A program made the position numbers and the translations under genes. The notes under the pieces are model-generated. The model ran no database searches and was not told the origin of the DNA. It saw only the letters and a program-made list of their open reading frames with translations. From an uncultured Lachnospiraceae bacterium (GTDB lineage: Bacteria > Bacillota > Clostridia > Lachnospirales > Lachnospiraceae), in the NCBI GenBank assembly GCA_947631605.1, contig CANRMC010000009.1:1-37585 (forward strand): a DNA stretch of 37,585 bases, given 5' to 3'. This document shows, piece by piece, positions 1-6,598 of the stretch (positions are counted from its first letter, which is position 1; every line of letters begins with the position of its first letter).

Positions 1-297
1 AAGGTTGACCGGTTCGTCATCTAATGCCTGATAATCGACGCCATCCGGAATTACCATGGCGATAAGTCCCGGTTTGCTTACGCCTTCACATCTTCCATGC
101 GGAATCGCGATTCCTTCACCTACGCCCGTTGTACTTTCTTCTTCTCTGGCAAATACTGCCTGAAGATACTGTTCCTTATCTGTAATATTTCCCTGCTTTG
201 CCATCAGGTCCACCGCCTGCTTCAGTACATCTTCCTTACTGCTGGCGGACACATGAAGATTGATGGCTTTTGCACTCAATAAATCCGTAATTTTCAT
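1..297 (-). CDS. fruA: Fructose-specific PTS enzyme II, IIA domain (N-terminal part, gene runs off the left edge)
   Basis: Only the first 99 residues are in the window. They form a PTS IIA domain of the fructose/mannitol family, which accepts phosphate from phospho-HPr and passes it to the IIB domain. The expected active-site histidine lies in GIAIPHGRC, and the preceding STTGVGEG stretch is typical of the family. The ATG at 297 follows an AAGGAGG ribosome site. The gene is last in the visible ptsH-ptsI-fruK-fruA operon, 17 bases after fruK, which argues for a FruA-type IIABC permease. A stand-alone IIA protein is possible because the IIB and IIC parts are not visible. Confidence 0.88.
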   Translation of the reverse strand, partial: MKITDLLSAKAINLHVSASSKEDVLKQAVDLMAKQGNITDKEQYLQAVFAREEESTTGVGEGIAIPHGRCEGVSKPGLIAMVIPDGVDYQALDDEPVNL

Positions 298-314
298 AAG
301 CTGCCTCCTTTAAA

Positions 315-1256
315 TTAAGATTGAATATTTTTCAGTAACGCTTCTACTTCCGGTTTTGTTGCAAGTTTTTCCGAAAAGGCGCTGGCGCTTCCCGTACATA
401 CGCCATAGTAAAATGCTTTTTCATAGCTTTTTTCCGTAAGATATCCGTAAATAAATCCGGCTACCATGGAATCACCTGCTCCAACCGAATTCCGGACTTT
501 TCCTTTCGGCGCTTCTGTCTTATAAAAAGAACCGTCTTCCGCAGCCAGAACAGCTCCATCCCCTGCCATGGAAACAAGGACATTTCTCGCACCCATTTCC
601 TGAAGTTTTCCGGCGTATGTGATCACTTCGTCCTTATCCCTGATATCAACCCCGAATATTTCACCCAGTTCATAATTATTCGGTTTGATCAGAAACGGGT
701 GATACTGCAATACATTTACAAGCAGATCTTTTGTAGCGTCAACGGCTATCAGAACCTCTTTTTTCTCCAGCCTTGCCATTATATCCCGATACAAAGTAGA
801 CGGGAGTACCGCAGGAATACTGCCTGCAAGTACTAATACATCACCTTTTTTCAGTTGGTCTAACTGCTGATAAAAAGTTTCTAATTCCTGTTCGCTGATC
901 ACCGGTCCCTGACCGTTGATCTCGGTTTCCTCCGTTACCTTCTTCTCTTTGTTTTCCGTTTCTGCCAAAGAACGGAGTTTTACGTTTATTCTGGATATTC
1001 CCTCCTTTACGTGAACGAAACCTCCATCAATATCATATTCAAGAAGAAGACGGCGGATTTCTTCTCCGGTAAATCCGGCGATAAATCCCATTGGTACACT
1101 TTCCATGCCAAGATTTTTAAGAACGATGGAAACATTAATGCCTTTGCCGCCCGGAAAGATCGCTTCTTCGCAGGTTCTGTTCACCCTGCCCGTCTGAAAG
1201 GAATCAACGCCCACAATATAGTCCAAGGAAGGATTAAATGTCACTGTATAGATCAT
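315..1256 (-). CDS. fruK: 1-phosphofructokinase (PfkB family)
   Basis: Predicted 313-residue PfkB-fold kinase that phosphorylates fructose-1-phosphate, the product of FruA, to fructose-1,6-bisphosphate in the cytosol. The N-terminus (MIYTVTFNPSLDY) is typical of 1-phosphofructokinase/tagatose-6-phosphate kinase. A GGKGINVS motif lies near residue 37, and the C-terminal anion-hole and catalytic motif NSVGAGDS carries the catalytic Asp. The frame is open upstream to 1358, but the ATG at 1256 follows AAAGGAGGAACAG and starts the conserved domain, so I chose it. It lies between ptsI and fruA with gaps of 19 and 17 bases. Tagatose-6-phosphate kinase is the main alternative, but the context favours FruK. 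Confidence 0.93.
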   Translation of the reverse strand: MIYTVTFNPSLDYIVGVDSFQTGRVNRTCEEAIFPGGKGINVSIVLKNLGMESVPMGFIAGFTGEEIRRLLLEYDIDGGFVHVKEGISRINVKLRSLAETENKEKKVTEETEINGQGPVISEQELETFYQQLDQLKKGDVLVLAGSIPAVLPSTLYRDIMARLEKKEVLIAVDATKDLLVNVLQYHPFLIKPNNYELGEIFGVDIRDKDEVITYAGKLQEMGARNVLVSMAGDGAVLAAEDGSFYKTEAPKGKVRNSVGAGDSMVAGFIYGYLTEKSYEKAFYYGVCTGSASAFSEKLATKPEVEALLKNIQS

Positions 1257-1275
1257 GTCTGTTCCTCCTTTCAAA

Positions 1276-2895
1276 CTATGGAATGTCTCTGATAATCTTC
1301 CGAAGCGGCAATACCATGGAAGGAGACACGGACAATTCATCGATTCCCATTTCCGCAAACGTTTCTGTCAGCTCCGGATCCGCGCCAAGTTCTCCGCAGA
1401 TTCCGATCCACTTTCCTTCTTTGTGCGCATTGTCGGCAGCAATCCGGAGCATCCGAAGGATTGCCTCGTGATGCGGATTATAAAAGGCGTCCAGTTTTTC
1501 ATTCTGTCTGTCGATTGCCAGCGTATACTGTGTCAGATCATTGGTTCCCACACTGAAGAAGTCCACATATTTCGCAAGTTCGTCGCTGATCATGACCGAC
1601 GCCGGCGTTTCGATCATAATCCCCTGTTCCACATCTTTATATGGGATCTTTTTTTCATCCAGCTCCTGCTTCACTTCATTCACGATCTCATAAATCTTTT
1701 TCACTTCCTCCACGGAAATGATCATCGGATACATGATTGACAGATTTCCGTAATTGGAAGCCCGGAGCAGCGCCCGAAGCTGTGTTTTGAAAATCTCCGT
1801 CTGCGTCAGGCAGATACGGATCGCACGATAGCCAAGAGCCGGATTGTCTTCCTCGCCAAGATTAAAGTAATCCGCTTTTTTGTCAGCTCCAATATCCAGC
1901 GTCCGGATAATGACTTTTTTTCCTGCCATTGTCTGGAGCACCTTTTTATATGCCTGGAACTGTTCTTCTTCGGTCGGAAAATCCTCTCTTCCAAGATACA
2001 GGAACTCGCTCCGCATCAATCCGATGCCGCCTGCATCATTTTCCAGAACATAGGCAAGGTCGCTGACATTTCCGATATTGGCATATAATTTGATTTCCTT
2101 TCCGCTTTTCGTCTTTGTTTCTTTTCCCTTGAGTTCTAAGAGCAGTTTGTGCTTTTCTTCTTCCTTTGCAATTTTTGTTTTTGCTTCCTGTACGGCTTTT
2201 TCATCCGGATCAAAGATCACTTCTCCCTTGATACCATCCACAATTGCCATACAGTTATTTTCAATACTCTCAAGTTCGAAAGGTGCGCCAATGATTGCCG
2301 GTATATTCATCATACGCGCAAGGATTGCCGTATGGGAATTGGTCGAGCCATGAATGGTTACAAACGCAAGGATCTTATCCTTATCCATCTGTACGGTTTC
2401 ACTCGGCGTCAGATCGTCTGCCACGATAATGACCGGTTCATCCGTCATGCCTGTACCGGTATCCGTACCCGACAAAATCCGGACAAGCCTGTTGGAAATA
2501 TCCTTGACGTCTGCGGCTCTGGCTTTCATATAATCATCATCCATGCTGGCAAATATCTCTGAAAAATTATCACTGGTGACTGCGACTGCATATTCAGCAT
2601 TCACGCCTTCTCCGGTGATGATCCCCTGCACCGATTCTATGTAATCCTCATCTTCCAGCATCATCTGATGCACCTCAAAGATTGCGGCGCTGGCTTCTCC
2701 TACTTCTGCCACAGCCTTTTCGTACAGCTTCTGTAATTGTTCCTTTGCCGTATCACAAGCAGCTTCAAATCTGGCAAACTCTGCTTCCGGATCCGCAACC
2801 CTTGTACGTTTCACGCTGTCATCTGTTTTGGCTAAAACCATGACTCTGCCCAAAGCAACACCTTTATAAACGGATTTTCCAGAATATTTTTCCAT
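1276..2895 (-). CDS. ptsI: PTS enzyme I (phosphoenolpyruvate-protein phosphotransferase)
   Basis: Cytosolic 539-residue enzyme that takes phosphate from phosphoenolpyruvate and transfers it to HPr. The N-terminal HPr-binding and swivel domain carries the phospho-accepting His188 in GSTNSHTAILAR. The C-terminal TIM-barrel PEP-binding domain contains GIGLMRSEFLYLGR, the acidic metal-site region, SVGTNDLTQY and the catalytic-cysteine motif GICGELG. It is slightly shorter than the E. coli enzyme (575), with a short C-terminus. It follows ptsH by 28 bases and precedes fruK by 19. Having HPr and EI inside a fructose operon suggests a dedicated or induced set of general PTS proteins. Confidence 0.96.
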   Translation of the reverse strand: MEKYSGKSVYKGVALGRVMVLAKTDDSVKRTRVADPEAEFARFEAACDTAKEQLQKLYEKAVAEVGEASAAIFEVHQMMLEDEDYIESVQGIITGEGVNAEYAVAVTSDNFSEIFASMDDDYMKARAADVKDISNRLVRILSGTDTGTGMTDEPVIIVADDLTPSETVQMDKDKILAFVTIHGSTNSHTAILARMMNIPAIIGAPFELESIENNCMAIVDGIKGEVIFDPDEKAVQEAKTKIAKEEEKHKLLLELKGKETKTKSGKEIKLYANIGNVSDLAYVLENDAGGIGLMRSEFLYLGREDFPTEEEQFQAYKKVLQTMAGKKVIIRTLDIGADKKADYFNLGEEDNPALGYRAIRICLTQTEIFKTQLRALLRASNYGNLSIMYPMIISVEEVKKIYEIVNEVKQELDEKKIPYKDVEQGIMIETPASVMISDELAKYVDFFSVGTNDLTQYTLAIDRQNEKLDAFYNPHHEAILRMLRIAADNAHKEGKWIGICGELGADPELTETFAEMGIDELSVSPSMVLPLRKIIRDIP

Positions 2896-2923
2896 AAATA
2901 ATCCCCCTGGTACAGAATTTAAA

Positions 2924-3181
2924 CTACATCGTAGTTTCCATAAATGTTTTTATGCCATAAAAAGCCGTTTCTTCATCTTCGCCCTCAACGGTAACGGTAA
3001 TCTCTTCACCGCATTTTACGCCAAGGCTCATAACTGCCATCAATTTTGTAGCCGCTGCCGACTTGTCGCCTTTTGCAATCGTTATGACGCTTGCGTACTT
3101 CTTTGCTTCCTTCACCAGTTCCGAAGCCGGTCTTGCATGAATACCCACCTCGTCTTTGATCACGTAATTAAAACTCTTCAT
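2924..3181 (-). CDS. ptsH: Phosphocarrier protein HPr with Lys at the regulatory Ser46 position
   Basis: Predicted 85-residue HPr that shuttles phosphate from EI to the IIA domain. His15 lies in the canonical GIHARPAS motif, and the second helix matches in KLMAVMSLG. Aligned with B. subtilis HPr on His15 and on the VMSLG motif without gaps, residue 46 is lysine instead of the serine phosphorylated by HPr kinase. I chose the ATG at 3181 because of the AAAGGAGGAATCAAT site just upstream. The longer open frame to 3244 would start inside the promoter. First gene of the operon, transcribed from the promoter at 3232-3260. Confidence 0.95.
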   Translation of the reverse strand: MKSFNYVIKDEVGIHARPASELVKEAKKYASVITIAKGDKSAAATKLMAVMSLGVKCGEEITVTVEGEDEETAFYGIKTFMETTM

Positions 3182-3231
3182 ATTGATTCCTCCTTTATTA
3201 TTTTCCGAGTTTTCCTTAATTGGATAATGCA

Positions 3232-3260
3232 AGTATAACATCATTAATAATCATTGTCAA
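3232..3260 (-). promoter_or_regulatory. Promoter of the ptsH-ptsI-fruK-fruA operon
   Basis: On the minus strand there is a perfect -35 box TTGACA (3255-3260), a 17-base spacer and a -10 box TATACT (3232-3237), 51 bases before the ptsH start. Several TCAT repeats (ATGA on this strand) overlap or flank both boxes, so a repressor bound there should block RNA polymerase. The box spacing is read directly. Repression by the neighbouring DeoR protein is inferred. Confidence 0.85.
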
Positions 3261-3305
3261 TCATTTCCAATCATTTTTCGTCATATTTTTTCATCTTTTT
3301 TTCAT
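3241..3305. promoter_or_regulatory. Operator array: seven TCAT repeats phased at 10-11 bp
   Basis: TCAT begins at 3241, 3251, 3261, 3271, 3281, 3291 and 3302. The spacing is exactly 10 bp except for the last step of 11, so the repeats face one side of the helix. On the other strand the core units read TGATT or similar, resembling the short direct repeats bound by DeoR-family sugar regulators. The array covers the -35 region of the ptsH promoter and lies upstream of the regulator's own promoter. Binding by the adjacent DeoR protein is inferred. Confidence 0.7.
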
Positions 3306-3311
3306 ATATAT

Positions 3312-3340
3312 TTGACAATTGCATGAAATATTCCTATAAT
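3312..3340 (+). promoter_or_regulatory. Promoter of the DeoR-family regulator gene
   Basis: Consensus -35 TTGACA (3312-3317), a 17-base spacer and consensus -10 TATAAT (3335-3340). It lies 45 bases before the regulator's ATG and points away from the ptsH promoter. The start site should fall near 3347, directly on the second TCAT cluster, which suggests autoregulation. Confidence 0.85.
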
Positions 3341-3344
3341 TCAA

Positions 3345-3368
3345 TCATAAATAATCATTTTCAGTCAT
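3345..3368. promoter_or_regulatory. Second operator cluster: three TCAT repeats at exactly 10 bp
   Basis: TCAT begins at 3345, 3355 and 3365, again exactly one helical turn apart. The cluster lies over the likely transcription start and leader of the regulator gene, just before its ribosome site (AGAAGGAGG). It matches the larger array at 3241-3305, so the same protein probably binds both and controls both divergent promoters. Confidence 0.65.
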
Positions 3369-3384
3369 AGAAGGAGGATTTTGT

Positions 3385-4131
3385 ATGTTACCTGAGGAAA
3401 GAAAAGCTCTGATCTTAGAGTATATCAATGCCAATCGTGCGGTCACTACAACGGAACTTCTGGAGAAATTCGACTCCTCTGAAGCAACGATCCGGCGCGA
3501 CCTTTCGGAAATGAGTACAAAGGGGTTGATATCCAAAGTTCATGGCGGCGCTGTTTCCATCCAGAAACAGATTGCTTACGATTACAATATATCCGAGCGG
3601 GAAGGAAAAAATGTAGAGGAAAAACGCGCGATCGCACAATACGCCGCGTCTCTCATCCAGTCAAACGACCTTGTCTATTTAGACGCCGGAACTACAACCT
3701 CCTATTTGATCGATTATCTGGAAAATCCGAATGTATCTTTTATTACCAACGCTGTCGTCCATGCAAGAAAACTCGCTTCCAAAGGATACCAGGTATATCT
3801 GACCGGCGGACGCTTGAAATCCATGACGGAAGCCCTGGTAGGCGGCGACTGCTATGAAGCGCTGATGAAATATCATTTTTCCATCGGTTTTTTCGGAACA
3901 AACGCCGTAAACCATACAGACGGCTTTACAACGCCGGATCCGGAAGAAGCAAAAATAAAAGAGTGCGCTTTACAACACACTCTTTCACCATATGTATTAT
4001 GTGATCATGCAAAATTCGATCTGACAGCTCCGGTCAGTTTTGCCGATTTTGAGCAGGCATGCATTATTACCGCGGGCAAGATTCCGTCTGCTTATCATAA
4101 AGATAAAACCATTATCCGTGCCGACGTATAA
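3385..4131 (+). CDS. DeoR-family sugar-operon transcriptional regulator (FruR-like)
   Basis: 248 residues, the usual length of the family. The N-terminal winged helix-turn-helix (about residues 5-57) contains TTTELLEKFDSSEATIRRDL and the family signature KVHGGAV. The C-terminal sugar-phosphate sensor domain includes LDAGTTTSYLIDYL. DeoR proteins of fructose operons usually repress until fructose-1-phosphate or a related ester accumulates. The ATG follows GAAGGAGGATTTTGT. It diverges from ptsH across a promoter region full of phased TCAT repeats, which supports it as regulator of the fructose operon and itself. The exact effector cannot be read from the sequence. Confidence 0.92.
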   Translation: MLPEERKALILEYINANRAVTTTELLEKFDSSEATIRRDLSEMSTKGLISKVHGGAVSIQKQIAYDYNISEREGKNVEEKRAIAQYAASLIQSNDLVYLDAGTTTSYLIDYLENPNVSFITNAVVHARKLASKGYQVYLTGGRLKSMTEALVGGDCYEALMKYHFSIGFFGTNAVNHTDGFTTPDPEEAKIKECALQHTLSPYVLCDHAKFDLTAPVSFADFEQACIITAGKIPSAYHKDKTIIRADV

Positions 4132-4161
4132 TTTAATCAAAAAGGACGCTTATTCTTTTCG

Positions 4162-5286
4162 CTAGTCTTCAAACAGCGCTGCACAATCCTTCAGTCCCGC
4201 GATCACGTCGATCTGCTGCGGGCAGGCATTTACACACTGGCCGCAGGCGATACAGTCGGAGGCTTTCCCTCTGCCCTCTGTGGCAATCGTATATTCCCGA
4301 ACGCCCCGGAAGGCTTCGTTTCCTCTCTGATGATTCATCACATGAAATATCTCCGGGATCGGAATATTCATCGGACAGCCATCCGTACAGTAATGACAGG
4401 CTGTGCATGGAATGGAGCGATCTTTGTTCAAGGCTGCCTGCGCCCTGCGGATCACCTTCTGTTCTGCCTCGTCCAGCGGCTTAAAATCTTTCATATAAGA
4501 AAGGTTATCCTTCATCTGCTCAATATTGGACATTCCGGAAAGCACTGTGATGATGCCGTCCAAAGAGGCGGCATACCGGATCGCCCATGAAGCCATTGAC
4601 GCCTTTGGATCTGCTTCTTTCAGGATCTTCTGTACTTCCGGCACAGGATCTGCCAGCGCGCCGCCCTTCACCGGTTCCATGATCGTAATGGATTTTCCAT
4701 GCTTTCGGGCAATCTCCCAGCATTTACGGGAGGCAACTCCCGGATTTTCCCAGTCCGCATAATTGATCTGAAGCTGAACAAAATCCACATCCGGATGATC
4801 GTTCAGCAGTTCTTCCAGAAGTTCCGGATCGGCATGAAACGAGAAACCGTAATAGCGGATCAGTCCTTTTTCCTTCTGTTCCTTTACAAAATCCCAGATA
4901 TGATACTCGTCATATACCTTATAATTACTCCTTTGCAGGGCATGAAGCAGATAATAATCGAAATATCCGGCGCCGGTCCGTTTAAGACTTGTGTAAAACT
5001 GCTGCTTAGCCTCGTCCGCATTTCTTGCACCCATCCACGCGCATAATTTTGTGCATAACGTGTAACTTTCCCGCGGATAACGGTCCACAAGAGCCTCTTT
5101 TGCGGCTTTTTCCGATTCGCCCCCGTCATAAACATACGCAGTGTCAAAGTATGTAAGTCCGGCGTCCATAAACATATCTACCATGACTTTTGTCTGCTCA
5201 ACATCAATTTTTCCGTTTGGAAGCTTTGGCAGGCGCATCAGTCCAAATCCAAGCTTCGGTGTGTTTTCCCCAAAATACCGTTCCAT
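4162..5286 (-). CDS. Aldo/keto reductase with C-terminal two-[4Fe-4S] ferredoxin domain
   Basis: 374 residues. The N-terminal TIM-barrel has the catalytic tetrad candidates Asp48, Tyr53, Lys80 and His115. The C-terminus has two cysteine clusters for [4Fe-4S] centres: Cys294, 297, 300, 304 and Cys345, 348, 351, 355. This fused architecture is common in anaerobic Clostridia and suggests a cytosolic oxidoreductase exchanging electrons with ferredoxin. The natural substrate is unknown. The ATG at 5286 follows AAAAGGAGAAG. It ends 30 bases from the convergent DeoR gene, with no clear terminator between them, and lies 25 bases behind the membrane-protein gene. Confidence 0.92.
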   Translation of the reverse strand: MERYFGENTPKLGFGLMRLPKLPNGKIDVEQTKVMVDMFMDAGLTYFDTAYVYDGGESEKAAKEALVDRYPRESYTLCTKLCAWMGARNADEAKQQFYTSLKRTGAGYFDYYLLHALQRSNYKVYDEYHIWDFVKEQKEKGLIRYYGFSFHADPELLEELLNDHPDVDFVQLQINYADWENPGVASRKCWEIARKHGKSITIMEPVKGGALADPVPEVQKILKEADPKASMASWAIRYAASLDGIITVLSGMSNIEQMKDNLSYMKDFKPLDEAEQKVIRRAQAALNKDRSIPCTACHYCTDGCPMNIPIPEIFHVMNHQRGNEAFRGVREYTIATEGRGKASDCIACGQCVNACPQQIDVIAGLKDCAALFED

Positions 5287-5311
5287 GCTCTTCTCCTTTT
5301 CAAATAATATT

Positions 5312-5917
5312 TTATCGTACAGCTGAAAGGCTGTTTAATTTTGCATATGCTTCTTCCAGTTTTTCTCCGCTTCTGAGCCAGAATTTGTAAGTGTAATTAT
5401 TTTTATCCGTTATCACCAAAATATAGTAAACATAGGCAGCTCCCTTCCGGATTTTTTGCATACTGCCCATATCATACCTGACAATATCTTCTCTTTTACA
5501 TGCATTGGCTCTCAACAGGTTCACGCCGTCAGTTCCGACGATCCAATGGTCGGTGATAAAAAAGGCGTTGTATTTATGCTTATCTGAGACATCCGCATAG
5601 AGAGGTCTTCCCACTTCTTCTTCGATAGCATCGATCTCTGCCACCAACGCTTCTTTCTCCAGGCCATAATACTGTTTTAAATGTTTTCCCATTCTGGCCT
5701 TTGCCAGAGTTACCACGTTCCTGTAAAAATGAAAGATCAAAAGGGCAACCAGGATCACATAGCCCAGATATCCCAGCTTATAGCCCCAGCCGACCTCCGA
5801 TACCGGCATACATAAAAAGATCGCGCCTCCGCTTAAAATATGAAATACCAGTAAAGCGATCAAATAACCCTTTGGCGTCCGGTTAAAATATTTATTGATG
5901 TTTGGATACTTTTTCAT
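5312..5917 (-). CDS. Membrane protein of unknown function with two N-terminal transmembrane helices
   Basis: 201 residues; I do not recognise the family. Two hydrophobic segments (about residues 18-38 and 48-66) are followed by a soluble part of about 130 residues with alternating beta-type segments (NAFFITDHWIVG, AYVYYILVITD). That gives the look of a small membrane-anchored domain, perhaps PH-like, but this is a guess. The ATG at 5917 follows AAGGAG with a 9-base spacer. It lies 25 bases ahead of the aldo/keto reductase and 90 bases behind the phosphoesterase. Confidence 0.7.
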   Translation of the reverse strand: MKKYPNINKYFNRTPKGYLIALLVFHILSGGAIFLCMPVSEVGWGYKLGYLGYVILVALLIFHFYRNVVTLAKARMGKHLKQYYGLEKEALVAEIDAIEEEVGRPLYADVSDKHKYNAFFITDHWIVGTDGVNLLRANACKREDIVRYDMGSMQKIRKGAAYVYYILVITDKNNYTYKFWLRSGEKLEEAYAKLNSLSAVR

Positions 5918-6007
5918 CTCCTGTTACTCCTTCTCATCCGTATTTATTTTTGATACCTTATGTCGGAATACTTCGTACAGTTTCAGTATACAACACAATT
6001 TGTTTAT

Positions 6008-6598
6008 TTACAATTCGATGATATGCCGCTCATACGCGTTCACAACTTTCGTATCGTTATACATGGTTTCCCGCTTAAAATTCCAACTGTATGTTTTATG
6101 CACATGCCCATGAATAAAAAGTTTTGGGGTTTGCTCCTCCAATATTTTTGTAAAACATTGGAAGCCCCTGTGCGGCAGGTCTTCGCCGTCATTCATCTGA
6201 TATGCCGGCGCATGGGTAAGCAGGATATCGATTCCTTTTTTTCGCCGGATCTTAAATTTCAGTTTCCGGTAGCGCGTCTGCATCTCTTTTTCCGTATACT
6301 GGAAATCGCCGAAGTTGTAGCATTGGCAGCCTCCCAGTCCCAGGATCCGGATCCCCTGATATTCATATACCATGTCGTCAATACAGACACAGCCCTCCGG
6401 AGGCGTATCTTTGTAGCAGCCGTCATGATTCCCATGCACATAGAGTACCGGCGCTTTGGCAAAGGTTGCAAGAAAGGAAAGATACTGGGGCGCCAGATCC
6501 CCGCACGACAAGATCAGGTCGATATTCTCTAATTTACTTTTTTCATAATAATCCCACAGATACTTTGATTCCTCATCCGCGAGCGCCAGTATTCTCAT
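6008..6598 (-). CDS. Calcineurin-like metallophosphoesterase
   Basis: 196 residues. The metallophosphoesterase motifs are in order: an Asp near the start (LALADEES), CGDLAP, GNHD, THAP and GHVHKTY. The usual DxH of the first motif is replaced by DEE, so one metal ligand differs from the textbook site. Members of this superfamily are phosphodiesterases or phosphatases; the substrate is unknown here. The ATG at 6598 lies 26 bases inside the end of the upstream ParB/BMP-domain gene in another frame, implying translational coupling. Its ribosome site (GGAAAGACGAAG) is modest. Confidence 0.85.
   Translation of the reverse strand: MRILALADEESKYLWDYYEKSKLENIDLILSCGDLAPQYLSFLATFAKAPVLYVHGNHDGCYKDTPPEGCVCIDDMVYEYQGIRILGLGGCQCYNFGDFQYTEKEMQTRYRKLKFKIRRKKGIDILLTHAPAYQMNDGEDLPHRGFQCFTKILEEQTPKLFIHGHVHKTYSWNFKRETMYNDTKVVNAYERHIIEL

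Noticed and set aside
1257..1358. N-terminal extension of fruK
   Set aside because: The open frame overlaps the ptsI end, but a strong ribosome site directly precedes the ATG at 1256 where homology begins.
3241..3368. CRISPR-like repeat array
   Set aside because: Repeats are 4 bp at 10-bp steps with no spacers or cas genes; an operator array explains them better.
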